Assembly: GCA_003550305.1 (NCBI GenBank)
Contig: QKYT01000030.1
Coordinates: 265,739 to 280,433, forward strand
DNA length: 14,695 nt
Source: Glomus cerebriforme
Taxonomy: Eukaryota; Glomeromycota; Glomeromycetes; Glomerales; Glomeraceae
Direction: 5' to 3'
Translations under genes and position numbers: made by a program
In this document: one piece after another, positions 1 to 8,760 of the stretch
How positions within the stretch are numbered: the stretch's first letter is position 1
Layout of the letters: each line of letters begins with the position of its first letter
The notes under the pieces: generated by a model
The model's input: the letters and a program-made list of their open reading frames with translations, nothing else
Databases searched by the model: none
What the model was told of the DNA's origin: nothing

Positions 1-2096
1 TTTTAGTATATTTTCAGTATACATTTTTCTTATTGGATTAAAAAGTTAAATCTAAAGATATGAGAGAAAGAAAAGATATGTTAAATTTGAACCAAGCATA
101 ATGTTAAACTGTCACATTAATTTTAGTCTACTGATAGGTGGCAGATGTTAGTAATACTAATATATAGTAGTTAGAATTAAACTTATAATATTTCACAGAT
201 GATTCTCAAAATTTTAACTATATATCTATGAAAAGAAATATATCAATTTTAAGATAAAAATTATGATAATTACCTAAAGGCTTACATCTGAATTTCTTTC
301 AGACTTTTTGGATATACTTATAATTAAGATCTTTTCTTTAAGAACTCTATAAAATTCATAAATTAGTAGAAGTTTTATTTCTTTAAATCTATTATAAGAA
401 TCAATATATTCATAGAAGTATACTTCTTTATAGAATAATAAGACATTTTGCTTTTAAGTTAAATTTTTGTAATATAGCTTAATTATTGGTTTATCTTCTC
501 CCAAGATTTTTAAACTAGTATTTATAAACTGCATGCTATTAATATACTTAAGCTGACCTACCTTCATAAATTTATAATGCTCAAAGGTTTAGAATATAAT
601 GGATATTGATAAATTACCTGACAGATTCACAGACCAAATGAGAGTCGTATTTCCAAAAGTTGTAAAATATTATAGGAATTGAAGTCTTTCAAGGCTTAAT
701 TACAGGAATTATGTGAGGTCCCATAGAACTTACCTATGATATACTGATATGACAGTAATTTTAAACTTTTTTATTTTATTTCTAGCCTCTTTATTAGCTA
801 TTTCCTTCTGCACTTTTGCAATACTTATCTTCAATGATTTATAGTCTTCTGGATTCTTAACTGCTTTTAATAATTACCCATAGAGAATCTTAAGATTGCT
901 TTCCAAACATTTTACCTCTTTTTCATTCCTTTAATATTTTTGATATCTTATTCTACTTTATTAATTGCCTTCATTATATTATCAGAAAACAATATATATA
1001 TCATAACTCAGAATTCTTTACTATCTTTCCATACTTTCTTTTAGAAAAGAGAGCTTGTTTTCCAAACTTCTAATCTGATCTCTATCTACACAGAATTTAT
1101 TTTTGCAGATCTAGCAACTATTTGCTTTGTTGAATTGCCTTTGGTATTCATTAGTCACAATGTACTTGCTAGAACCTCATTAATATATACCAATTCCTCA
1201 TCCATTTTTTGGACGAATTCTTATGTAAGCATTTTCTCTGCAATATATAAAGGGTCCCCATACCTCTCTTATAACCTTTCAGTAAATTGTATAGCAGAAT
1301 CTATTGGCCTCTTTCTCTGCAAGCTTTCATATACTTCCACCATAAACCTTATCGCACTTCTTCAAAAGTCTGCAATAATTTCACATGGAGCATAAATCAT
1401 TTGGTCATGATTCTTGAACTCCTCAAAGTCATTAACATCTTTTCTGGGTATTTCAACTCTTTGTGGAGATTTGTCTAGACCAAAACACCATTCTTGGTGA
1501 TAAGCTAATGATTTTTCAGATGGGAAGCTTATGAAGCAATGATTGCAGAAATACTTCTTGCACTTATGCTCCGTACCTTTGAAAGCTAAGCTATTTAAAT
1601 TATTTATCCAGAGGAAGTGGTTCTTTTGCCCATACTTACCTTCTACAGATTTAGTGATATTTGTAAGGACCATAAGATGGATGATATGCTTTCGATTGTA
1701 ATTTTTGCTATATATCACCTTTTGATACAAGTTTCTTTCTTTCATTCCCAGACATTGATGGAAATATCAGGATTCATCTACTCGATTTTTTGGAAGGTTT
1801 GCGAATAAACTGGAGTGGGCATTGGGATTCCATCCAACTTGACCCGCTCTAAGTATGGCTTGTGTTTCTTGACCCTAAAAATTCACTCAATATGTTCTAG
1901 TTATCTAGTATATATCCATCTTAGTAAGTAAAATAAGCATCTAATGCATCTCGAAAACATTTTTCAGAGGGCTTATTTGTCTCCGAATCTATAAGTACAT
2001 GATTATCTGGATTAATTGTGCACTTAGTGTTTGTGAGCTTCTTGGGAGTGAAAATGTAAGATCCTTCATGAACTCGACGATAAGTATATCTGTTTT
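1..2096 (-). pseudogene. Decayed Maverick/Polinton-type family B DNA polymerase, partial
   Basis: Read on minus from about 2096 down to 1, this is one protein spread over several frames by many stops and frameshifts. In order I see an N-terminal part (HEGSYIFTPKKL near 2065, then a shifted block with KLDGIPMPTPVYS near 1810-1830), the clean 127-codon stretch at 1745-1362 with a Cys pair (YFCNHC, about 1545-1565) and PQRVEIP, then CEIIADF where the ExoI Asp lies. Next come a CxIC pair at 1116-1105 with its middle Trp codon now TAG, an ExoII-like NFWKYDSHL near 660-630, VYFYEYIDS near 420-395, and an ExoIII-like NYHNFYLKID near 272-242. This order matches the exonuclease half of protein-primed polymerases of Maverick/Polinton elements and linear plasmids. 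The polymerase half (DxxSLYP, DTD) would lie beyond the left edge. It is not functional. The class is fairly sure; the exact element type is not. Confidence 0.82.
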
Positions 2097-2229
2097 ATAT
2101 AATTAAACTTCGCTTATCTATTACTTTATCAAAAACATTTTATTAACAATAAAACTAAAGAAAGTAACAATACAAAGGTACATACGATAATTTGTATTAA
2201 AATCTTTGAAATTTTTTTAATTTATTGTA

Positions 2230-2640
2230 GTAGTAACAATCAACGTCTAAAGAAACGGCAAGACAATTAAATTTGATGATGCAAAATTATTATTGGAAAA
2301 TAATCAAGATATTAAAGCAATTGAAATTACAATTTATTTTATGAAAATGGTTCAATTAAAAAAAGGAAATCAACCTTATAACATAAAGATTTTATACTGT
2401 ATGAAGAAATTGCTAAACGAAGAAATTCAAAATATTAATTAAAGGAATTAGTTGAATAGTTGTGATGTCGGTATTATTTAAGTTTCTTTGATTGATAAAG
2501 ATTTGATTTTAAGTATCAAATAGTCTGGATAAATAGGTATTTAAAATCTTTTAAAAGAAAAAGGTTATATTTGTACGATTTCTTAAATTCAAATTAATAC
2601 AGTAAAATGTACAGTACAAAAATGTAAAATTAAGAAACTA
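2230..2640 (+). pseudogene. Decayed coding remnant, unknown family
   Basis: On plus, frame 1 reads coherently from about 2233 (VVTINV, stop, RNGKTIKFDDAKLLLENN, then DIKAIEITIYF). It jumps to frame 3 at about 2340 (YENGSIKK, then DFILYEEIAKRRNSKY), then returns to frame 1 from 2464 (DVGII, stop, VSLIDKDLILSIK, stop, SG, stop). Five to six stops in the last 60 codons are all TAA or TAG at places where Gln would read naturally, for example ISxIQINTVKC. I do not recognise the family. It looks like a soluble alpha/beta protein. Two frame changes plus stops make it dead. Its end overlaps the 3' end of the intact gene on the other strand by a few bases. The coding reading is an inference from frame coherence only. 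Confidence 0.5.
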
Positions 2641-3121
2641 TTGCGTCACCAATTTTCTTAGAATATTTTCTAATTGCGTTATAATCAATATAATAAATTA
2701 TTTCTACACTAGCAATTGCCGGGTATATATTAACATTCCATTTCAATCCCTCAAATTTTTCTTTCAAATATTTTCCAATATCATTATGAAATTCTGAGAG
2801 AATAAAATATCCATTTTTAGCGTACAAATCGAATTCTCTCCCTTTAATGTTAACATCGTTAATCTGGAGATTCGGATAATAATCGTAATTATATTTACTG
2901 AAACTGATTGTAATCTTTTCAGGTGGAATGAGATCTCTGATGTTGTTTAATAAAAATGAAGAAAATGTTTCAATGAATGAATCAAGTCGCATGGATCCTT
3001 CTCGTATAGCGGCTTCAATTCGTGGATTCTATTTTAAGTTTGAATTAATTTTACCTATATAAAATATTTAATTAATAAAGATTTATAAAATAGATTTTAC
3101 CTTTATACTCGAAGATGACAT
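2630..3121 (-). CDS. Tandem family protein A (139 aa, two exons), unknown function
   Basis: Exon 1 is 3121-3101 (MSSSSIK), the intron 3100-3029 (72 bases, GTAAAA...AATAG, phase 0), and exon 2 is 3028-2630 (132 codons plus TAA). The start was chosen because the two neighbouring paralogues have the same 7-codon first exon ending at a GTAAA donor; an ATG inside exon 2 at 2992 would drop the conserved IEAAIREGS helix start. The protein opens with an amphipathic helix (about residues 11-34), then predicted strands, then two blocks shared by all three copies: EFHNDIGKYLKEKF and YYIDYNAIRKYSKKI near the C-terminus. No signal peptide or membrane segment is seen. It is the most diverged of the three. 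The frame is fully open, which in this AT-rich, stop-laden region suggests purifying selection. Function is unknown; I match it to no family. Confidence 0.8.
3029..3100 (-). other. Intron of tandem gene A
   Basis: A 72-base GT-AG intron with donor GTAAAATC and acceptor AAAATAG, phase 0. It contains an internal ATAGGTAAAA, so an alternative acceptor exists, but the one given keeps the frame and aligns exon 2 with the paralogues. Confidence 0.75.
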
Positions 3122-3344
3122 TTTTATGGAGAAAATAAGTGAATAAAAGTGAAAATTTTTAATTTTTTTTTTTTTAAAAAAAGAAATAACTTAAAAACAA
3201 TAAACAAATCTAACTATTTTTAGCTAATTAGTTTTAAATATTTCCGAGAGTGAACGAAAAATATAATAATTCACCATCTTTTCATTTTCATCATTTAATT
3301 TATAAAAAATCAACTCTTTTATATTAACGATGAAAAAAAATTTA

Positions 3345-3826
3345 TTATTTTGTGTCTCCAATTTTCTTTGAGTACTTTCTAATTGTGTCACAATCAATAT
3401 AATATTTTATATATATATAAATAATAGATGATGTATTCATATTAACATTCCATTCCAGACTTAAATCTTTAAATTTTTCTTTTAAATAATTTCCAATATC
3501 ATCATGAAATTCTTTGAGAATATTAAATCCGTTATCAACACACAAGTCGCTCCGTTCAGTTTTTTCGCCGTTAATCGTGAGCATCGGATTATTACCTGAT
3601 TGGAACGCAATCATAATATTTCTTTGAGGTGAAGTAAAAGTTTTGATGTTGTATAATATATCTTCCGATAAAAAGGAAGACAATTTTTCAATTAACAAAT
3701 CAAGTTGTGCGGATACTTCTTGCATAGCAGTTTCAACCTATTTTAATATTATTAATTAATTAATTACTTTAGGCAAATAAATAAAAAAATTTTCTTAAAA
3801 TTTACCTTTGCGCTAAAAGATGTCAT
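3345..3826 (-). CDS. Tandem family protein B (137 aa, two exons), unknown function
   Basis: Exon 1 is 3826-3806 (MTSFSAK), the intron 3805-3738 (68 bases, GTAAAT...AAATAG, phase 0), and exon 2 is 3737-3345 (130 codons plus TAA). Exon 2 begins VETAMQEVSAQLDLLIEKL, an amphipathic helix, then has the shared blocks LTINGEKTERSDL, NGFNILKEFHDDIGNYLKEKF, EWNVN and IRKYSKKIGD. It is clearly closer to copy C than to copy A: KTERxDL, NGFNILKEFH and GNYLKEKFKDL are nearly identical between B and C. An AATAAA lies across the stop codon (3346-3341) and could serve as a poly(A) signal. No signal peptide or membrane segment is seen. An upstream motif shared with copy C is listed separately. I do not recognise the family. 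Confidence 0.85.
3738..3805 (-). other. Intron of tandem gene B
   Basis: A 68-base phase-0 GT-AG intron with donor GTAAATTTTAAG and acceptor AAAATAG. Splicing joins AAG to GTTGAA and keeps the frame open. It includes a run of ATTA repeats. Confidence 0.8.
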
Positions 3827-3869
3827 TTTTTTTTAAAAAAAAAGGGAGTATTATTTTTTACTTGTAATA

Positions 3870-3889
3870 CTATCCTTTAAATAGTTTGA
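3870..3889 (-). promoter_or_regulatory. Conserved upstream motif of tandem gene B
   Basis: About 45 bases upstream of the gene B start, plus strand TATCCTTTAAATAGTTTG. The same string with two or three changes lies 85 bases upstream of gene C. A role in transcription is inferred from conservation only. Confidence 0.35.
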
Positions 3890-4075
3890 TTCGGCTAAAA
3901 TCGGAAAACCACATGTCAATTACATAAGAATCTATTTTGAAAATTATGATACGAAAATGTTTGTCGAACCTTATCTTTTGGACGAGAAAGTAGAAAAATA
4001 ATTCTTATTTTTAATTTATTATAATAAATTTTTTCATATTTCACACATAAAAAATTCATATAATTTTTTAAAAAA

Positions 4076-4565
4076 TTAAACTTTTCGGCTATTGTTAACA
4101 ATTTTCTTTGAATACTTTCTAATTGCGTCAAAATCAATATAATAAGCCATATTTACATTAATAGATGTTGTATTCATATTATTAACATTCCATTCCAGTC
4201 TTAAATCTTTAAATTTTTCTTTTAAATAATTTCCAATATCATTATGAAATTCTTTGAGAATATTAAATCCATTCTCAATATACAAGTCGTTCCGTTCAGT
4301 TTTTTCGTTATTGATCGTAAGTATCGGAATACAACTTGGTTTGAATATAATTGTAATACTTTCAGGTTGAGTAAAAGTTTTGATGCTACATGGTATTTGA
4401 TTTAATAAAAAAGAAGAAAATTTTTCAATAAGACTATCAAGTTGCGCAGATGCTTTTCGTGCAGCGTTTTCGATCTATTTTTAAAAATATTATTGATTAA
4501 TTAAATAATTTAGTCATATAAATAAAACTAATCATAAAATTTACCTCTGAGCTCAAATGTATCAT
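4076..4565 (-). CDS. Tandem family protein C (139 aa, two exons), unknown function
   Basis: Exon 1 is 4565-4545 (MIHLSSE), the intron 4544-4475 (70 bases, GTAAAT...AAATAG, phase 0), and exon 2 is 4474-4076 (132 codons plus TAA). Exon 2 has no internal ATG near its start, so without the intron the frame would appear to begin at a TTG at 4285. With the intron it is full length and aligns end to end with copies A and B: IENAARKASAQLDSLIEKF helix, LTINNEKTERNDL, NGFNILKEFHNDIGNYLKEKF, EWNVN, then IRKYSKKI. The tail differs (VNNSRKV instead of GD...). It is the first of the three in reading direction. No known domain, signal peptide or membrane segment is seen. Function is unknown. Confidence 0.83.
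4475..4544 (-). other. Intron of tandem gene C
   Basis: A 70-base phase-0 GT-AG intron with donor GTAAATTTTATGATTAG and acceptor AAAATAG. It sits at exactly the same place as in copies A and B. Confidence 0.8.
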
Positions 4566-4648
4566 TATTTGTTGAAAATAAAAGCGCGAGAATTATTTTT
4601 AAAAGAAACGTGGGGGAAATTTTAACTCCATCTATTTAAATCAAAATC

Positions 4649-4667
4649 ATATCCCTTAAATGGTTTG
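4649..4667 (-). promoter_or_regulatory. Conserved upstream motif of tandem gene C
   Basis: Plus strand ATATCCCTTAAATGGTTTG, matching the motif upstream of gene B. No clear copy is seen upstream of gene A. It may be a promoter element or simply residual homology of the duplicated unit. Confidence 0.35.
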
Positions 4668-4784
4668 TCTTACCATATTAGATTAATTGTATATAAATTT
4701 ATTATTTGGACGAGTAATAACTCTTACTTACTAATATAAGGTTATGTTAGGGTCATGACTCATGACATTTATTAGGTAATATTA

Positions 4785-4798
4785 GGCCTGTTCATTTC
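4785..4798 (+). repeat. Left terminal inverted repeat of the 4.17-kb element
   Basis: GGCCTGTTCATTTC, preceded by TA. It is followed by a short tandem GGTCGGTCGGG (4801-4811), unusual in its G+C for this window. Confidence 0.6.
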
Positions 4799-5156
4799 CG
4801 GTCGGTCGGGTGTTTTGCTTTATTTGTATCACCTGAATTTTACCAATAAAACTTATTCCCAAATTGAACATATTTAGGTCAGTTCTTGACACGAACTTAT
4901 ATTTCATTTGTTAAAAACTATTTTACATTAGTTTGATTGGTCATAGTCTTTTAAAATTTAATTCCGAACTTTTGGCACCACAATTTTTTAAAGGATTTCT
5001 GTCGCGTCGCACAAACACTAACCCTAATTTTTTTGGGATAACCCCAGATTTTTGTAGTACAACCACATGTACGATCAGCTAAATTGACAGCATTTTAATT
5101 GGCTAATCAAAATAAAATTTTTTTAATAAGTTTATGCACTTTATTTAGCCTTTAAA
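4799..5156. other. 5' leader of the transposase-like gene, no gene seen
   Basis: No open frame of note. It contains ATTGG/CCAAT-type strings (near 4925 and 5098) and AT-rich runs just before the start codon at 5157. It presumably holds the promoter and subterminal binding sites of the element, which is an inference. Confidence 0.4.
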
Positions 5157-7455
5157 ATGTCTACTTATCCTGTCTCCAACATTATTACACTTAATCAAAA
5201 TAATACTCGATATACTTACACGATTATTAAAGAAGGATATTATCCTCAAAATGGTATACTTCAGTATACTTCTNCTNGTTCCTGTAATAACANNCAGTTN
5301 AAGATCCCAGACAATTATTTAATACAAACAAGNTGNGGTANAGGTGCTTCTAAANATNTAATACAATGTNAAATTAATTATATAGAAGAAGTACCAGTCT
5401 TTAAAATTTTATTTGGAGAAAATTTTCAATTATATGTAAAATCTACTCAATCAGCAACAAGTGCTGCAAATGCATATTTGCAAGTAAGTTGTGATAAATA
5501 AAGTTTGGCATTTCTTGTATATATTAAATTAATATCAAATTTTAAATAGATGAAGAAACCTAATACTCAAGCTCGTCTTTCTGGAATTCACATATTTTTT
5601 CTTAATAGTCAAGAATTGGAAAGAGAGCATGAAAGAAAGCATAGATCTCATCTTCTTAAACCTTTTAATAAACTAAGTAATTCTATGAAAACTAAAAGAG
5701 TTTATATGTTTAATGAACACTTGGTAATCAATTTTACAAATACAGCAACTAAATATTTTCATTTTGATGATCGTTTAACACTTTAAGAAATTTGCTTTGC
5801 TGTTCAAGATAAAAATTTTCAAGCTAATTTTGGAGTTCAAAATAAAGAAAAAGAAAATCAACGAAATGAGGCATTTGTTAAAGTAATAGATCAGGTACCT
5901 ATTGCATGAGATTTATATCAAAATCTTGCAGCATTAGAGCCAGAGTTATCACGTGAAACAACTATATATAAAACAAAAAAAAGAATAAATGAGGAAATGA
6001 ATAATGCAATACCCATATCAATTTTGAATATAACAGACTAACCATCTTTTACTCCTATTGATGAAAATCCAGATATTAATGATCCAGAGGTTGTAGAAGA
6101 AGTTTTAAAATATATAGGTAAAGCTGGAATCGCAAAATTACAGATATTTTACTTTTTGTACTTCCAGATCTTATAGAATGTCATGTTATTAATCAAGATA
6201 ATCCAATTATTAATTTGCGTATTTCTGGAGATGATAGGAACATGGGTAAAAAGGTTAAACATATTATCATCACATGTACAATTTTAGATGATATTGTGAA
6301 TATATACAAAGCTGAACATCATTACATGATCATTTTATTTCCAGAGAATGAGAATTATATACTATTACAAAAAATGATAACACCGATTGCTCATGAATTA
6401 AATAATTTAGTTTTGAATGGATTGAAAGATTTAAATGGTACAGTATGGAAAATCAATCCATATTTTAGTAGTGACTGAAAATTTATGGCGATCATACTTG
6501 GCTTTAATGCTCCCAACTCAAGGTATTTTTGTCCATGATGCCTTTGTACAAAAGAAGATATTGGAAACAGGCAAAAAGTATGTATTATTAAAAAAAACAT
6601 GCATCAAATCAAACCAGCTTTTTTTAATAATAATTCAACAGTAAAACCATCACAGGTCATACTAAACCTCCTTTACTTCAAATAATTCCTCTGGATCACT
6701 ATATTTCAGACAAATTACATATAATGTTAAGAATATGGAATCGGTTATGGGATTTAGCAATTCAAGAACTCAAAATGAAAAATCAATTTAATGAATTAAT
6801 AAGAACAAAAATAATTGTAGAAATAAATAGAATTAAAATCTCATTTAGTTTCTGGCAGGAACAGGGAACACAAAACTGATCCCATACTTCGCTAATGGAA
6901 GGTGACAAAGAAATTGTATTTAAAAATTTTAATTTTGGAGTTGTTTTTAATGAGGAGCGTGCATTTTTGATTAATTGTTTATGGCGAAATTTTTATCAAC
7001 TCTATATTAGTATGAAATCTAATGAGACCAATCCATCTCAATTTGCAAATCAAGCAAAGAAATGGTTGGATTTATTTCTTACTCCTTCACAAGGGGAACC
7101 TAATACTATTAACTTTAAGATGGGTTTATATCATCCAAAAGATGTAATACTGTATATGTACGTTTTAGTCAATCATTTACCCGAATTTATATAATGGCAT
7201 CAGAAATTTGGATTAGGTGCTTTTTCTTGTAGTCCAGTGGAGAAGAAAAATCATGATTAAGTTTCTGCATTTTTTTGAAAAACAATAAAAGATGGTGGAA
7301 AAAGCATAGAAAGAAAGTCAGCCATTTTCAAAATTTTATATTATGAAAATAGATCATTGTATTTTGCTCAAAAGGATATCATAGATAAATACCCCAAACC
7401 ACAACATATTCACGTTAAAAAAAAATCAAAAAATCAAAAATCCGTGTATGTATAA
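5157..7455 (+). pseudogene. Decayed transposase-like gene, two exons
   Basis: Exon 1 is 5157-5480 and exon 2 runs from 5550, joined by a GTAAGT...AAATAG intron (phase 0). About 740 codons. Exon 2 is broken by TAA 5784, TGA 5907, TAA 6039, a frameshift near 6135-6142 (A-run), TGA 6476, TGA 6536, a frameshift near 6640-6655, TGA 6877, TAA 7192, TAA 7258 and TGA 7276; it ends at TAA 7453-7455. Preserved landmarks are RISGDDRN (6218-6241), PYFSSD before a broken Trp then KFMAIILGFNAPNSRYF, CPxCLC (6530-6547; the Trp between the Cys is TGA), LDHYISDKLHIMLRIWNRLW (about 6695-6755), FWQEQGTQN, and SPVEKKNHD (7231-7257). The spaced Asp (6230-6232 or 6233-6235), Asp (6473-6475) and Glu (7240-7242) could be a DDE triad of an RNase H-fold transposase, with CPWC binding zinc. 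I recall this as a family multi-copy in Rhizophagus and with distant animal relatives, but cannot name the superfamily. Exon 1 carries 11 N bases. Confidence 0.72.
5481..5549 (+). other. Intron of the transposase-like gene
   Basis: A 69-base intron with a strong donor (CAA/GTAAGT) and acceptor TTTTAAATAG, phase 0. Without it the first exon would read on to TAA at 5499 and the second would begin at an ATG by chance right after the AG. Splicing gives AAYLQ joined to MKKPNTQARL. The size matches the other introns here (68-72). Confidence 0.7.
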
Positions 7456-7937
7456 ACTGTTTTATTCATGTAAATTGTAAATATGATATATAATAAATTC
7501 TACAAATTTTTGTTAATATTTTCTAATAAGTATATATATCTATGATGATAATATTTGTTGTGCACAAAATCTTAAACTAATATATCCTGCTAATGTTTTA
7601 TTTTTTTTTGCATCTTCTCTACTTTTCTTATATTTTCACTCAACTATTAATTTAAGTAAATTAAATCTTTTTAACCTATTTTTTGGAATCCGATTACCAC
7701 CTTGATCAAAGAGACTTTCTTGATTAGTGTCTGATTCAGCTTATGCATCAAATAATACAACAAAAGTTTGTTGATTATTATCAAAAAATTTACGTCCCCA
7801 ATTTGGATTATCAAATAAATTAGCTATTTGTGTATATGCGTCAGGACCTTAGAAATAACATTTATAACTACCATTCTAAATGCTATAATAATGAATATAA
7901 TCTTCAAAGACTTCAAAAAATAAGCTTTCCAAATAAG

Positions 7938-8360
7938 GAGATCGTCTAAAGCGGGACAAATCACATGATTTACAAAAATACAAATTTCTAAATTATTTTT
8001 GAAACTAATCATAATATAAACTTAAAAATTTTGGAGTAAGTGTATTTTAGCCTGCTCTGTAAGTTTACTTAAGGAAATAAANTAGGTTAAAAATACTGGT
8101 TTTGACTTTACATATGGANGAACGAACTTTNCNGATCATATCCAAAAATGGATAAATTAATTTTGACGAAAATGAAAAAAGTCAAATAAATCAAAAGTGG
8201 TATTCATAACCTCATTTTGCGCTCTAAGTAAACTTGCAGAGCAGGCTAAAATACACCTACAATATGTATTTTGGGAAGTTATATAAGTAGGNGAAACTTT
8301 TATTTGGACAAGCAAATTTTTCCCGAAGTCACGTGATTTGCCCCCGCTTTAAACGTCCTC
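7938..8360. mobile_element. 423-bp MITE with 8-bp target duplication (hAT or MULE type)
   Basis: Flanked by direct repeats CAAATAAG (7930-7937 and 8361-8368; the match can be slid to 6, 8, 9 or 10 bases). Ends are inverted: GAGATCGTCTAAAGCGGG at left and, reversed, GAGGACGTTTAAAGCGGG at right, continuing CAAATCACRTGA; weaker matching runs on for about 100 bases. No coding capacity. An 8-bp duplication points to hAT, 9 to MULE. Insertion into the zinc-finger-like gene is proved by the frame that is continuous across the empty site. Confidence 0.85.
8039..8257. mobile_element. 219-bp mariner-type MITE nested in the larger MITE
   Basis: 33-bp inverted repeats at 8039-8071 and 8225-8257 agree at 31 of 33 bases (core GTGTATTTTAGCCTGCTCTG), each bordered outside by TA (8037-8038 and 8258-8259). 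TA duplication with such ends is typical of Tc1/mariner MITEs. No open frame. Several N bases lie inside or just beside it. It could instead be the inner part of one larger foldback element. Confidence 0.7.
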
Positions 8361-8760
8361 CAAATAAGGTAAAGAAATAGTTTGTTTACCCGACTGAGAA
8401 AAATATTATTTTAGTTTACCTTGAATAATATGAACAAACTATGTCTTGAACTCTTTTATTACCTCCAGAGGTAATTTGTACAATTCTTCGCGTCTCGTAT
8501 TGTATTTTTGTACAATTGTGTTATGACGCGTTAATCCATTCGTACTTTTGAATGAAGTCTTACAAATTTTACATTCGTGTTGTAAAGTGAAAGCAGTGGT
8601 TGGTGAAGGAGGTGGAGTGAGAGTAAAATTTGTTTGGTAGAAACTTTGAGAAAAGAAATTAACAAAAGTGTACATATTTTTGCGAAAATAATAAAAATTT
8701 ATATAAAAAAACTGTAATAAAACTTTTAACAATTTACTTGTCAAAAACACTTAGTCAAAA

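Larger units (their letters stand above)
7540..8675 (-). pseudogene. Decayed zinc-finger-like gene, split by a MITE
   Basis: Read on minus from ATG 8675 to TAG 7540. After a Pro-rich linker (LTPPPSP) comes one zinc-finger-like unit, HECKICKTSFKSTNGLTRH (about 8581-8520), with the C-x2-C and first His of a C2H2 finger; no second His at the usual spacing is seen. Then RREELYKLPLEVIKEFK, stop, FVHIIQGKLK, stop, YFSQSGKQTISLPYL. The MITE 7938-8360 interrupts here. On the far side the frame resumes as PYLESLFFEVFEDYIHYYSI, stop, NGSYKCYF, stop, GPDAYTQIANLF, PNWGRKFF, FVVLFDA, stop, then NRLKRFNLLKLIVE, stop. Removing the MITE and one 8-bp duplication restores a continuous frame of about 233 codons. 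Internal stops are TAG 8439, TAA 8406, TAG 7876, TAA 7849, TAA 7741 and TGA 7636. It is probably the DNA-binding or accessory partner of the convergent transposase-like gene, inferred from position. An upstream in-frame ATG-less extension reaches 8750. Confidence 0.68.

Noticed and set aside
1135..1808. Plus-strand open frames at 1135-1395, 1287-1478 and 1617-1808
   Set aside because: They lie opposite the minus-strand polymerase relic, which explains the region with recognisable motifs.
3916..4137. Minus-strand 73-codon frame overlapping the end of gene C
   Set aside because: It is an alternative frame over gene C exon 2 and the AT-rich spacer, with no counterpart in the paralogues.
5157..5501. 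A separate 114-aa gene
   Set aside because: A strong GTAAGT donor at 5481 and an AG acceptor at 5549 join it in frame to the next exon, and the intron size matches the other introns here.
6391..6644. Open frames at 6391-6600 (minus) and 6435-6644 (plus)
   Set aside because: Both are shadows of the transposase-like frame, which carries the conserved blocks here.
7824..8012. Minus-strand 62-codon frame
   Set aside because: It is out of frame with the zinc-finger-like gene and half of it lies in the MITE.
5550..8441. A variant genetic code (TAA/TAG as Gln, TGA as Trp)
   Set aside because: The stops read well that way, but the same genes also carry frameshifts, TGA falls at both Trp-like and Arg-like places, and the intact tandem genes end normally at TAA with sense Gln and Trp codons. 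Decay by transitions is simpler.
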